From Mesostigma viride (lineage: Eukaryota; Streptophyta; Mesostigmatophyceae; Mesostigmatales; Mesostigmataceae), in assembly GCA_009746045.1 (NCBI GenBank), contig RPFO01000082.1, forward strand, positions 3,361,768-3,425,767: 64,000 nt of DNA, read 5' to 3'. The position numbers and the translations under genes were made by a program. Positions 1-29,342 of the stretch are shown piece by piece. Positions within the stretch are counted from its first letter, which is position 1. Each line of letters opens with the position of its first letter. The notes below the pieces were generated by a model. The model saw only the letters and a list, made by a program, of their open reading frames with translations, searched no databases and was not told the DNA's origin.

Positions 1-3000
1 TGATCACAACGTGCCACTTGAAGTGTGCCATGAAAGGGGATCACCCTCTGCCTATTGATCACAACGTGCCACTTGAAGTGTGGCATGAAAGGGGATCACC
101 CTCTGCCTATTGATCACAACGTGCCACTTGAAGTGTGCCATGAAAGGGGATCACCCTCTGCCTATTGATCACAACGTGCCACTTGAAGTGTGCCATGAAA
201 GGGGATCACCCTCTGCCTATTGATCACAACGTGCCACTTGAAGTGTGCCATGAAAGGGGATCACCCTCTGCCTATTGATCACAACGTGCCACTTGAAGTG
301 TGCCATGAAAGGGGATCACCCTCTGCCTATTGATCACAACGTGCCACTTGAAGTGTGCCATGAAAGGGGATCACCCTCTGCCTATTGATCACAACGTGCC
401 ACTTGAAGTGTGCCATGAAAGGGGATCACCCTCTGCCTATTGATCACAACGTGCCACTTGAAGTGTGCCATGAAAGGGGATCACCCTCTGCCTATTGATC
501 ACAACGTGCCACTTGAAGTGTGCCATGAAAGGGGATCACCCTCTGCCTATTGATCACAACGTGCCACTTGAAGTGTGCCATGAAAGGGGATCACCCTCTG
601 CCTATTGATCACAACGTGCCACTTGAAGTGTGCCATGAAAGGGGATCACCCTCTGCCTATTGATCACAACGTGCCACTTGAAGTGTGCCATGAAAGGGGA
701 TCACCCTCTGCCTATTGATCACAACGTGCCACTTGAAGTGTGCCATGAAAGGGGATCACCCTCTGCCTATTGATCACAACGTGCCACTTGAAGTGTGCCA
801 TGAAAGGGGATCACCCTCTGCCTATTGATCACAACGTGCCACTTGAAGTGTGCCATGAAAGGGGATCACCCTCTGCCTATTGATCACAACGTGCCACTTG
901 AAGTGTGCCATGAAAGGGGATCACCCTCTGCCTATTGATCACAACGTGCCACTTGAAGTGTGCCATGAAAGGGGATCACCCTCTGCCTATTGATCACAAC
1001 GTGCCACTTGAAGTGTGCCATGAAAGGGGATCACCCTCTGCCTATTGATCACAACGTGCCACTTGAAGTGTGCATGAAAGGGGATCACCCTCTGCCTATT
1101 GATCACAACGTGCCACTTGAAGTGTGCCATGAAAGGGGATCACCCCCTGCCTATTGATCACAACGTGCCACTTGAAGTGTGCATGAAAGGGGATCACCCT
1201 CTGCCTATTGATCACAACGTGCCACTTGAAGTGTGGCATGAAAGGGGATCACCCCCTCTGCCTATTGATCACAACGTGCCACTTGAAGTGTGCCATGAAA
1301 GGGGATCACCCCCTCTGCCTATTGATCACAACGTGCCACTTGAAGTGTGCCATGAAAGGGGATCACCCTCTGCCTATTGATCACAACGTGCCACTTGAAG
1401 TGTGCCATGAAAGGGGATCACCCCCTCTGCCTATTGATCACAACGTGCCACTTGAAGTGTGCCATGAAAGGGGATCACCCCCTCTGCCTATTGATCACAA
1501 CGTGCCACTTGAAGTGTGCCATGAAAGGGGATCACCCTCTGCCTATTGATCACAACGTGCCACTTGAAGTGTGCCATGAAAGGGGATCACCCTCTGCCTA
1601 TTGATCACAACGTGCCACTTGAAGTGTGGCATGAAAGGGGATCACCCTCTGCCTATTGATCACAACGTGCCACTTGAAGTGTGGCATGAAAGGGGATCAC
1701 CCTCTGCCTATTGATCACAACGTGCCACTTGAAGTGTGGCATGAAAGGGGATCACCCTCTGCCTATTGATCACAACGTGCCACTTGAAGTGTGCCATGAA
1801 AGGGGATCACCCTCTGCCTATTGATCACAACGTGCCACTTGAAGTGTGGCATGAAAGGGGATCACCCTCTGCCTATTGATCACAACGTGCCACTTGAAGT
1901 GTGCCATGAAAGGGGATCACCCTCTGCCTATTGATCACAACGTGCCACTTGAAGTGTGGCATGAAAGGGGATCACCCTCTGCCTATTGATCACAACGTGC
2001 CACTTGAAGTGTGGCATGAAAGGGGATCACCCTCTGCCTGTTGATCACAACGTGCCACTTGAAGTGTGGCATGAAAGGGGATCACCCTCTGCCTATTGAT
2101 CACAACGTGCCACTTGAAGTGTGCCATGAAAGGGGATCACCCTCTGCCTGTTGATCACAACGTGCCACTTGAAGTGTGCCATGAAAGGGGATCACCCCCC
2201 TCTGCCTATTGATCACAACGTGCCACTTGAAGTGTGGCATGAAAGGGGATCACCCTCTGCCTGTTGATCACAACGTGCCACTTGAAGTGTGCCATGAAAG
2301 GGGATCACCCCCTCTGCCTATTGATCACAACGTGCCACTTGAAGTGTGGCATGAAAGGGGATCACCCTCTGCCTATTGATCACAACGTGCCACTTGAAGT
2401 GTGCCATGAAAGGGGATCACCCTCTGCCTATTGATCACAACGTGCCACTTGAAGTGTGCCATGAAAGGGGATCACCCTCTGCCTATTGATCACAACGTGC
2501 CACTTGAAGTGTGCCATGAAAGGGGATCACCCTCTGCCTATTGATCACAACGTGCCACTTGAAGTGTGCCATGAAAGGGGATCACCCTCTGCCTATTGAT
2601 CACAACGTGCCACTTGAAGTGTGCCATGAAAGGGGATCACCCCCTCTGCCTATTGATCACAACGTGCCACTTGAAGTGTGCCATGAAAGGGGATCAACCC
2701 CCTCTGCCTATTGATCACAACGTGCCACTTGAAGTGTGCCATGAAAGGGGATCACCCCCCTCTGCCTATTGATCACAACGTGCCTATTGAAGTGTGGCAT
2801 GAAAGGGGATCAACCCCCTCTGCCTATTGATCACAACGTGCCATTTGAAGTGTGCCATGAAAGGGGATCACCCCCCTCTGCCTATTGATCACAACGTGCC
2901 ACTTGAAGTGTGCCATGAAAGGGGATCAACCCCCTCTGCCTGTTGATCACAACGTGCCTATTGAAGTGTGGCATGAAAGGGGATCAACCCCCTCTGCCTA

Positions 3001-3125
3001 TTGATCACAACGTGCCTATTGAAGTGTGCCATGAAAGGGGATCAACCCCCCCTGCCTGTTGATCACAACGTGCCTATTGAAGTGTGCCATGAAAGGGGAT
3101 CAACCCCCCCTGCCTGTTGATCACA
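1..3125. repeat. 55-bp minisatellite, about 56 copies
   Basis: A head-to-tail array of a 55-bp unit that begins TGATCACAACGTGCCACTTG. Units in the first 1 kb are almost identical. From about 1060 onward the copies vary in the C-run after GGGGATCA (3 to 6 C), in GTGCC versus GTGGC, and in CTAT versus CTGT. From 2780 to 3125 they become degenerate (CCTATTG in place of CCACTTG), and decayed remnants continue to about 3240. The array lies left of the last visible WD40 exon, so it is inferred to be inside an intron of that gene. Short open frames across it are repeat artefacts. Confidence 0.97.
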
Positions 3126-3280
3126 ACGTGCCACTTAATCAATCACAACGTGCCATTTAAGCATCGAAACCTGCCACTCAAGCATCACAACCTGCGAACT
3201 ATTCCTATCACAACCTGCCGCCACCCACCTCGCTGTCAAAGGCCCCGCCCTCCTCTTCCAATCAATTATTGTTTCCTTAC

Positions 3281-3358
3281 CTTGTCGAGGGCGCCAGTGC
3301 CCACCTTTCCATCCAACCTGCCAGTGCCCACCTTTCCATCCAACCCGCCAGAGCCCAC

Positions 3359-3370
<12 letters not shown>
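3281..3370 (-). repeat. 27-bp tandem copies of the exon 10 donor end
   Basis: The exon end GATGGAAAG followed by donor GTGGGC occurs three times at exact 27-bp spacing, with the last exon base at 3359, 3332 and 3305. A fourth, stronger donor (AAG before GTAAGG) follows with last exon base 3281. All four leave the reading frame in the same phase, so each alternative adds 8 or 9 residues of the type VGTGxLDGK. Confidence 0.85.
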
Positions 3371-20380
<17,010 letters not shown>

Positions 20381-21859
20381 GGCTGGGGACGAACGCCAGA
20401 GCCAATAACTATCGGACTCGCATGGCCCAAGAAAAAGGGTACTTGATAAACGCGATGTAAGATTTGGTAAGCATAGTTCTGGTCACCGTGCATAATACTA
20501 AAGGGGTGGTTGGTTGGGTAGACACAACGTTCAAGTAGACTTCAAGGCAGGCAGCGCTGGCATTCATAAATTTGCCATTAGAGAGGGTAGATGCCGACCA
20601 GGGGCGTTTAACCTGGTTAGCTGCTTGTGCACTGCATATGCGACATCACAACTATATTGGCAAGTTCCAATACGCCTGCCATCCATTTGTTTCCGTGCTA
20701 TTTAGTGCCTCGGCGCTGAAACAGCGCCATGGCTAGCGTCGATAAATGACCTCGGATGTTGACATGGGCACCTGTTCAAATTCGGCAGAGCCTTCGACCA
20801 TACTCGCAAATATGTGTTTTTACTCGTCCGTCAAAATCGAAAGAAGGCGATAAGTCTGGCGACTAACTCCTGAGGTAGCTCTTCGCATTCGCATGATATG
20901 CTGTTGAATTGCGTTAGGTTTCCCTGTAATGCCAGTCCAATTTCTCGGTCGGACGCCCTCTCTCGATCGAGCACCTTGTTGCCGTGTTCTATTGTAAGAA
21001 TTTCTATTCCACGTGGCACCAGCGTAGCATCCCACTTGTGACGCAGATGGCATGTTGAGCACACCTTCTGCTGTACACTGTACCATAAAACTCACTCAAG
21101 CCGTGCTGGCAAGATCTTGTGCTGCAAGCCTGCTGGCCGCTGCACCGCCAACCGCCAACTGCCGAGGCGACGCGACGCGACGTCGCCCACTCCGCGGACC
21201 TACTGATCTGGGTGCACATCACAACTGCAAATCTACTGCGTGAGACAAATCCTGTGGGCTGACAGCCAAGGTCCACATGACATGGAATGTGTCAGTCAGT
21301 CAGTCAGCCCCCACGTGTCACTTCGATTCGCGTATCCTCATGAGGGCTTGATCAGGGCGGACTCATCACTCATGCGATCCGCTCTGTCAAGGCGTGCCCC
21401 TGGAGGCGTGGCGCGCGCACGTGCGCGTTGAGAGGCGTTGAGGCTGCAGCCTGGGTGGGCCAACAAGTCCACGAGCGCTGAGCATTCGCGAAGGGGTACT
21501 TCCGTAAAAAAGGTGGATTTCAGGAGATTTCAGGTGGCGGATTGTGCCTCATAAATCTCAGATTTTTTCAGATGGCTCCAAGACTCTGACAGTAAAAGCT
21601 CGGTTGACCTGGTGACCTCTTGACCGCATTTAGGCAGGAGGGACCGGGACATGTACAGGAGAGACAGACGAGCCCTGCTGCCATCGCCAGTCTCCTGCAC
21701 GGAATAGGTACTTTGTGACGGCCTACAACGCGACCAGTCTACAACAGTTGTGCTGGCGGGCAAGCTGACCAGCACTGGGCATGCATTGCGTTGCGCAATC
21801 TAGCGTATTCCAGTAATCTTACCGTACCTTTTAATTAATGACTCCTGCAATTATTGAAA
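20381..21859. other. Spacer between WD40 gene and PLAC8 gene
   Basis: A divergent intergenic region of about 1.5 kb that would hold the promoters of both genes. No convincing TATA box or conserved coding is seen. A short GTCA run is at 21292-21307. Upstream exons of either gene cannot be excluded. Confidence 0.6.
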
Positions 21860-23311
21860 ATGCAGGCCAAGCCGGACAACCAGGCAGCTGCTACGGGCGC
21901 AGGTCTAGAGGGCTTCCCCGTCTATAGAAACCAAATTACAAATGCGGCGCAGCAAGACCCCGTCTTGCGCATGCAGCAAGCTGTCAAGGACGCAAGTCCG
22001 CTACAACTAGACCCAAGAACCAGGAATACTGCTACCCCATTTAACCCAATTTCACTAGGGGATCATTCGTCGCCTGAATATAAATATGGCCAGCAGCCGC
22101 TGGAGAACTCACAGACAGGTGGGCCACAGTCTTACCCGGCTTGTGGGGCTCCGCTGGACGTCTCCAACGCCCAGGCGCAGCCGCTGGCGGCCGAGAACCA
22201 ATCGAACCTTGCGCTGCTGTCCCACCCAAGTACTTCCGGGCCAGCAACGCCGGTGCCAACTGCAGGGTTTGCAACGTCGCCGGCTGTGTCCTCCGGCGAG
22301 CAGCCACTGCAGATAATTAATTACTTAAGTGAGGGGCCGATTCTGGATTCCCTTTACCATCCACAGCCAGGTCAACAAACGGCCCCGAATGAACAACTTA
22401 ATGCCCAGCTGCAGGCAGTACAGCTGCAGCCGGTTCTGCAGGCCGCCACCGGCTCCATGGCGCCGGCGCCGGCGCCGGCGCCCGGCGGCTGGCCAGCGGC
22501 CACGCGGGTACAGTACCTTGAAGGTGATCTATCCATTGTGACGGACATGACCTTCGGGTACAACGCTGTCATCGGTCAAGGCGCAGCTGCAGAAGCCTGC
22601 AGTAGCACCTCCAGCCCAGCTACAGTGCCATTCGTTGCGCAGGCGTCGGGCGGGTCTTACGTGACGGTGCCTGTGACCGGCCACGCTCCAATTGTTGCAG
22701 ATTGTAGCACTAGTTGTGTATATAACCCAGCTAGTGGCATGGGACACATTGCCACTGCACACATGTGCCCAGCGTCAATACGAGTCGAGCCTTCTGGAAG
22801 GCACACCATAAAGAAGCCCATTCAGAGTCCCTGGAACTCGAGGCTGTGTGGTTGCTGCGACGCGGACGAGGACGGCGGCTGCCACCACGCATGCCTGACC
22901 AGCCTCTGTCCCTGCTGGGTGTTTGGTCAGAACGCGGAGATCATCATGGGCACGAACGCGCACTGTGCGTGCGCCACCTGGACCCTCCTGTGGCCCATGA
23001 TGTGGCTGCTGGGTACCGCGTCCGTCGTGCTCTTGTCCGGTGTCTGCTGCATCCCGGCACTCGTCGCAGGGGCCGGGGGCGCGTACCCAGCCTCTGTCCG
23101 CTTCCACATGCGCACCCGCCTGCGCTTGCGAGGCGGCATTTGCGAGGACTTTATGCTCCACTGCTGCTGCGTCTGCTGCGCCATCTCCCAGGAGGCACGG
23201 GAGCTGCGCAGGCTCGGGTATACGACCCGCGGGAGCGTGGCACACATCGACGGGTGCCAAGGAGCACGGATGCAGCCTCCCCCGACTGCTCGGATGTTGA
23301 GTCCTGGATAG
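21860..23311 (+). CDS. PLAC8-domain cysteine-rich membrane protein
   Basis: A single 483-residue ORF. The first in-frame ATG (21860) is chosen. Residues 1 to about 320 are a low-complexity Ala/Pro/Gln/Ser-rich extension without recognised domain. The C-terminal 160 residues form a PLAC8 domain: CGCCDADEDGGC, then CLTSLCPCWVFGQNAEI at about 346-362 with the CxxxxCPC signature. A hydrophobic stretch at about 374-412 follows, then CEDFMLHCCCVCCAISQEAR at about 427-446. In plants and algae this family includes FW2.2/CNR-like size regulators and PCR-type metal or calcium transport factors of the plasma membrane; which role applies here cannot be said. The first Cys of the common CCxxxxCPC motif is Ala. 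The N-terminal extension is long for the family. The gene has no intron, unlike its repeat-laden neighbours. Confidence 0.88.
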   Translation: MQAKPDNQAAATGAGLEGFPVYRNQITNAAQQDPVLRMQQAVKDASPLQLDPRTRNTATPFNPISLGDHSSPEYKYGQQPLENSQTGGPQSYPACGAPLDVSNAQAQPLAAENQSNLALLSHPSTSGPATPVPTAGFATSPAVSSGEQPLQIINYLSEGPILDSLYHPQPGQQTAPNEQLNAQLQAVQLQPVLQAATGSMAPAPAPAPGGWPAATRVQYLEGDLSIVTDMTFGYNAVIGQGAAAEACSSTSSPATVPFVAQASGGSYVTVPVTGHAPIVADCSTSCVYNPASGMGHIATAHMCPASIRVEPSGRHTIKKPIQSPWNSRLCGCCDADEDGGCHHACLTSLCPCWVFGQNAEIIMGTNAHCACATWTLLWPMMWLLGTASVVLLSGVCCIPALVAGAGGAYPASVRFHMRTRLRLRGGICEDFMLHCCCVCCAISQEARELRRLGYTTRGSVAHIDGCQGARMQPPPTARMLSPG

Positions 23312-24160
23312 GCCAGGGACTCGGAGTGTTGCAGGGGACGCCCGCGCCCTCAGCTGTCAGATTCATAGCTGTCAGATTCATAGCTGCGTTCAGACTCCAA
23401 TAACAGGGAAGAATGAGTGCTCATTCAGCCTTCAAATGACCCGTTGGACACCTGTTCAGAGAGGACCTCCCTGAACTCCGAAGAGGAAGCTTATGATCGG
23501 GGATCGGAGTGCATTACGTGCCACATGTCACCCGATTCCCGGGTCATCTGCTAGCTAAAGTTTTGCTGATGGATCTCTCAGGAACCCCCCCGGGCCAGAA
23601 GTTTGTTGCTACTGCTTGTTTCTGCGTGTGAGACTGTGAGTTCATGCCAGCTAGATGAGTTGCGGCAAATTAAGTAATGTTTCGTAGCGCACTTAGTCAG
23701 TAGCCTACGACTATAGTTACTAAAGTGATCTACAACACAGCACTGGCTGCAAGTTTGATGCACACTGCATGTTATGCTGGCATTTGCTTTTGGTAACACA
23801 GTCCAGGGGCATGCACAGCCCAGACCGACGGTTTTGCAGGGCTCACGTGTATTAAGTAACTTTTTGTATATATTTTTCTGTTGTATGATAGTGTTGGCTT
23901 GCTCCTTGCCTGCCACGGTGATTCTTTTTTTTTCTGTCCTTCCACTTTTTCTGGCTTTCATCATGTATGTACTTGCATGCCGATCGACATCATCTCTGTA
24001 ATTTATCATTCTCAATAAATACTGAAATATAAATATGTATTTGGCTCCCACACAATTGTGTCCTTCAATGCTCATGCAGTGGCTGAACGATTAATTGAAG
24101 AAACTTGTGAGATGAACGAATTTTAATTAATTAGTACTAGTCAATTAAGCTAAGTCTAAG
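23312..24160 (+). other. Probable 3' region of the PLAC8 gene and spacer
   Basis: No coding support. An AATAAA hexamer lies at 24014-24019, preceded by TGTAA at 23996-24000. If used, the 3' UTR would be about 700 nt. Confidence 0.4.
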
Positions 24161-24164
24161 CTAG

Positions 24165-24440
24165 ATAGCTTAGAGTTAGGATAGTTCGATCACGCGGCTT
24201 CCTCCACCCCATCCCTCATGGAATATGTGCTACATGACCTCCCCACGGAGGCATGTTATAATTTAATTTAATTTAATTTAATTTAATTAAGCTAGTGATC
24301 GAAGCAACTTCATAATGCAGCACAATAGCAAATTGTTTGTCCACGATTACTCAATTATTAAATTAAATTATAACATGTCTGCGTGGGGAGATCATGTAGC
24401 AGGTATTCCCTTGCGTGATGGATGGGGGTGAGCGAAGCCA
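24165..24440. mobile_element. Inverted pair of LINE-like 3' ends (family E)
   Basis: The plus-strand segment 24165-24275 (contains GGAATATGTGCTACATGACC and ends in an ATTTA-rich tail) is mirrored by a minus-strand relative at about 24355-24440, giving a hairpin-like structure with a loop of about 80 bp. The same 3' end follows a coding fragment at 53464-53815, which identifies it as the 3' terminus of that family. Confidence 0.7.
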
Positions 24441-24599
24441 CGAAACCTACTGACTAAGCTAATTACTCTATGCTAGTCTAGAAAATCCCAACAACTCTAC
24501 TCACTGAGTTCCTCCGACCTACTCATTTATGAGACAGCAAAGCGCCCCTTCCTCCGGCCTACTCATTTATGTGACAACCATATTCGTGCAGCGCGCCTT

Positions 24600-24790
24600 T
24601 TCGATCATATTAATTAATTAATTAATTAATTACTTAGACTCGTGCTCCCGTTGGGGAGTCACGGAGCATTAACCCCGATGGATGGATGGATGGATGGGTG
24701 CAAACATTCCTACCGGTCTAATCTATCTACGTGGGCTACATACTACATCTATCTAACAGCATTCTAACTACAACATCTATCTAGGCATTC
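24600..24790 (-). mobile_element. 5'-truncated LINE 3' end (family L)
   Basis: It begins after a (TTAA)n run with AGACTCGTGCTCCCGTTGGG, followed by (ATGG)n and the shared tail ending near ATCTAGGCA. On the minus strand this is the 3' UTR found after the reverse transcriptase C-terminus at 49727-50295. Confidence 0.75.
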
Positions 24791-24950
24791 GATCATATAC
24801 TAGATAAATGCTCCTTGATACATAGTTGTCTCACTTAATATCGATAGCTGTTTGCGCACGTTTTTACAGTAAATTAAGTTGGTCAATGTTCAACAATCGA
24901 GCACTAAAAACCAAAACAACTGTATACCGTACCCACGAGCTAAGATTTAA

Positions 24951-27229
24951 GGGGAGGGGATACCCCTAAAGGGCACTTTTCTGGAAACCATACCTATGCA
25001 TGTGCTAAAAATCCAAAGATGATTGGGGACCATAAATATGATAAAAAAAAAATTTTCCAGCCACTTGGGGGTGGTACTAGCCCCCACCATACACCGGTTA
25101 CGCGCTAAAAATAGAAAAAGACGCTATTTTAGTCACATTTTTCCTAGGACAATGGGCAAACATATTGGGACCAAATCATATATTCCCGCATAGTTCCCCC
25201 ACTTTTGAGAAATTCTACCTAATTGGGACCAAGAAATAAGAATGTTTACTCACGTTGATGGATTTCCCGCAAAACAGGTACTTTTTTAATCCCAAAAAAA
25301 AAAATCAAATCATAAACACATCATATCATGCTCCACCATATATTCCCAAATATTACAGGTGGGGGGACATGCAGCCCCAAATTTTCAGGTCATTCTGACG
25401 AGCGCAGCTCTAGTTGATGGATTTCCTAGGTAGCCACCTGTGACGAAGCTAAGGGAGGTTTTTTAGTGTATCTTACACCATAAACACCCCTTTATCCATC
25501 CAAACCATGCAAAAACTGGCCAAACCACATGCTGCCAACCTCTGCACATACGGTACCTCCTATGTTCAAGGTTTGACGCCATTCTGACAAGAACTGCCCA
25601 AGTTACAACCATTCCAAGACGGCCACCCATGTAGACACAACAAGGAAATTAGAGTAACCATTCAGCCACACTAGCACCTCCTTCTTCACCAAGGACATCT
25701 GCAAACTGACCAAAGCACACATAATTAACTCTTGCACGCTGACGGCAACGCATGCTCAACGTGGGGGGTCATTGTGACAAGAACTACTCAAGTTGATGGG
25801 TTTCCTATATGACCACCTGACAAGGCGCTAAGGACCACTCAGTAAGTTAGTAACCCCACAGTGCCACTTCATATGCCATCCAACATGCACCAAAAACATG
25901 CTGAGTATGTTTACAAAGTACAAAGGGGTGGCCACGCACCTCATATGTCTTCATCATCCCTCCAGCATGGCCAGCCTTGTAAATATGTTCATAGCCTTGA
26001 CGATGGTAGCCCTAATATGCCTAAGCAGCATTTCCTATGTTTCTCCTAGGTTAGAGTGTAAGGTTGATGACAACCAAGCTAATCAACTCAACAACACCTC
26101 CTAAACTGTCCTCCCCGGCATGGATGACAAACTGGGACTATGGAGGGCAAGGAACCAAGTAGGGACATGGTATATATAGCTTGCATGCAGTCATGCATGT
26201 CAACCATGGTTGGCTCAGCACATTGTAGTCTTGTCACATCATCATAACAAAAGAAAGCTCAAACAACCATTGGTGCCAGCTATCTACATGCAGTCACACA
26301 AATGCAATATCTCCAACATCATCATCACTAAAACACTTCCATCCCTGCACGATAAAATGCAAAGAAACCATTGGCGGCCCTTCAGCGCATGAGCGCTGTG
26401 ATGCCGCTGCGAAGAGAGGGTGCGTCACTCTCACACAACAAGAAGCGTCCATACGCACAACATCCTTGCCGGAACACGTTTTATGAAATGCCTTATACCT
26501 TCCCGAAGAGCTATAGGCTGCGACTGAAGCGGCCCTGATCACGACATCAACGAAAACAATCTAAAGCTGCCAGGTATTCGACAACACAACGGCATGCGAC
26601 GGCGAGATAGCTGGCGGAAACTGCCCAAAAAGAACGCAAAAAACCTCGAACGATGAGCTCATAGAAGAAAGCACTGATAGCAGATAACATTCGCGACAAA
26701 TCTGTGCCTCGCCCTCGTAAATCCCTCGCCCAGGCGCGCAACAACCGCCGTTCTTCCATGGACAGGTCAGACACGCAGTGCGCAGGTCTGAACAATTACT
26801 TACCGACAATGGCCGAAAATCTGGAAAAAGCACCAGCTCGGTTTAGAATTCGATGCAAAGGGTATTAACGCCTGCTTCACGGTCAAAACAACCCTAACAA
26901 CCGCGATTTTACTGCCGCTATCATGAATTCTATTTTATTCCGCGCGACCAAAAAATTCAGATTACCCCCCATGCCGATGGCATAAAAAAACAGCAGCGAT
27001 ATTGTAAACCAGCCAGGATTTCCGCCACAAACTAACATCATAAACTCATCGTCTTTTAGATTCGAGTAAAATTTTTGCATTTCGCCTGCCCTAGTGTGGT
27101 AGTTTCGCCTGAACGCAGTCGCCATGGCCACTTCCGCAAGGGGTGCGCGCACCGTGCACGTGAAATTTATGACCTTCGGTTCCGGCGCGAATTTTTTGGC
27201 GCCAAAAAATTCGGGCATGTCCCGTCCCC
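24951..27229 (+). mobile_element. TTAA-flanked DNA element A, copy 1
   Basis: Flanked on both sides by TTAA (24947-24950 and 27230-27233), with short inverted termini GGGGAGGGGA / GGGGACGGGA. It is about 95% similar by eye along its length to 47428-49722. A perfect palindrome (CGAATTTTTTGGCGCC and its complement) lies near the right end. It contains only short, unsupported ORFs, so it looks non-autonomous. TTAA target duplication is typical of piggyBac and Kolobok superfamilies; the superfamily is not resolved. Confidence 0.8.
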
Positions 27230-27524
27230 TTAATGAGCTTATGTCTCCTTCGCCATAGAGAAGTCCAAGGCAATCCTGCATATGTCTTGAGCAGAGCTCT
27301 AATCAGAACACAGATGAACCGGTATAAGGTTCTCTATTTATAAATATATTTTAATTGTCAGCGCCATTCCCGACTTGGTCACCCCATCCCCCTTCCCCTT
27401 TGTGCAGGCTGCACATGCACTGTGCAGGATTCTTACCTCGGGATCCAGCAGGCCTGCGACCTCGTCCGCCCGGCCCGCCCATGGCCAGGCCGTCCACCGT
27501 CGCCTGCCCCGGGCCGGCACGCCC

Positions 27525-28028
27525 GGAGTTGCAATCTGTTGCATGACCGAAATGCGTGTATAAACTGGTGCATGCATAATGGAATGTAAATCTGTGAAAC
27601 AATACTCACAATTGCTGAACACAGCTTGTGTGCATGACCATGGTGGCAGTATAGCCACGTTGATGCATTATAATTAGTGGTCACGCTGACTGTCGAGCAC
27701 TTACTGTCGGTCAGGCTGTTGAAGTCGTGCCAAGGATTGATGAGATAAAACACCCCTTCAGCGGGCAGAAAAATACGGCAATATTCCCTGCTAATGGATA
27801 TTTGTAAATGGTTCTAGAAGCGTCTAGAAGCATTGTGCAACGCTGGCGTAACGCTAGTTCAGTGTGCCTCTTGGAAATCGCAAATGCACATGAGATGTGA
27901 TTGGTGCAATGTTGATAAGGCCTATCGCAATCTTGGGGTTGCACACATGACTTGTAAACATATAAATTGATAATAAACCCAGGCACCTAGTGCCGCATTC
28001 TTGCAAACATCATTCTCAATCTCAACTC
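27525..28028 (+). mobile_element. Copia-like LTR (left)
   Basis: About 504 bp, starting GGAGTTGCAATCTGTTGCAT and ending CTCAATCTCAACTC, so the termini are inverted (GAGTTG/CAACTC). It matches 37707-38224 in the same orientation. A TATA-like ATATAAATT at about 27960 and an AATAAA near 27970 lie in the 3' part. Gag starts 28 bp after its end. Confidence 0.85.
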
Positions 28029-28055
28029 GTTACTACTCAAAAGCTGCTATTTACA

Positions 28056-29031
28056 ATGGCTCGCGGCTCCCGTTCCGACACGGACGCCATTCAGTTGACT
28101 GGCGATGGTGCCGATGCTTACAAGGAGCTGCGACAGCACGAACTGGTGGTTCGCATGCTGCCAGAGCCGTTGGCCGACAAGGCTACGGACAAGGAAAACC
28201 GTGACTTTGTCTGGGCAATCAAGGCCTGGGAGGAGAAAGTCCGCACGGTAGTGAAGACTCCCGCGCAGATTTTTCGGATCTTGCGGGGGGCTCCACTGGC
28301 CAGCAAAGGGCCGCAGGCGGTGCGGGACCTGATTCGGATCGTCCAGGAGAAGGCATGGGACTGGAATCAGTTCCTTGAGCGGCTCTGACTGAGCTTCTCG
28401 CGCCGACAGGGCTGGTGAAGTCCATCAAGGACGTCATGCAGATTCTGACGTTCGAAGTGTCCGGTGACACTGCCAAGGCCACGCTGGCCTTTGAGCGGAT
28501 GCTAGAAGAAACCAATCTAAAATTTGCTGATCATTTTTCGGTGGTCCTGTTCTTGGGCAAGGCCCTTGGCAGCGGTGCTATGTCAGAAAGCACCGTGCAG
28601 ACTGCAGAGTCTGGCGTCCGTCCTGACCAAGGAGAAGCTGGCGAGCAAGGCTGCTGCTTTCGCCTGCATCCGCGAGATCATGATTCATGGCGCTCGGTGG
28701 CGCTGCTCAGGAGCTGGCCGGCAAGGGTGCCGTGAAGCCGACGCCAGCAGTCAATGCCGATGGCCCTGCCATCAGGGCCGTTTTTGGCGCCGGTGACGGG
28801 CGCCTGAAGTGTCCTCGCTGCCAGGGGACTGGTCACACCCGCGAGACCTGCAAGGCCAACAAGGCTTTCCCGTTGGGGACGAACCTGTGTGGCAAGTGCC
28901 ACAAGCCAGGGCACAAGGCCCGGTTTTGCAAGTCGCGGACTGCTGCCAACCAGGCGGACAATGTTGGCAGGGCTGGGCCTATTAGGCGCCAGCGGTTCAC
29001 GTGCAGGGTGCGCAATGCTCAGGAAAACTGA
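28056..29031 (+). pseudogene. Copia-like gag, frameshifted
   Basis: It starts at ATG 28056 just after the LTR (MARGSRSDTDAIQL). The coding then shifts frame at least twice: 28056-28388, about 28400-28620, and about 28690-29031. The last part carries two CCHC knuckles, CPRCQGTGHTRETC and CGKCHKPGHKARFC, typical of nucleocapsid. The frame breaks make it non-functional as it stands. Confidence 0.78.
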
Positions 29032-29342
29032 AGGCCCCAGGGCAGGACAGCGCTATGGAGCATAGGAGGCTCCTGGCAGTAGACGATGTAGGCAGTTTTA
29101 TGGCCGATGCTGCGGATGTTAAGGCATTATCAAACTTGATCAATACCACATCATTCCAAAAAGCCATTTTTCCACCCTGAAAATTATTCTAGGATAGGCT
29201 AATGATTAGTTTGGCCTCAAATTTGGCACCAAGGTGCCTAATCAGATATCTTATGGTGGCATGTGGTCAAATAATTTTTTGGGAGTCGGCAGCATGGTAA
29301 CATGGTGACATTTGCTAGCATAAAAATACCGAATTTTCAGCA
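29032..29342. other. Non-coding sequence between gag remnant and satellite
   Basis: No gene is recognised. The AT-rich end grades into the following satellite. Confidence 0.5.

Noticed and set aside
1-3125. Regular repeats resembling a CRISPR array
   Set aside because: There are no unique spacers; the units are head-to-tail and the window is eukaryotic.
22765-23403. Alternative-frame ORFs across the PLAC8 gene
   Set aside because: GC-rich shadow frames; only the PLAC8 frame contains the conserved cysteine pattern.
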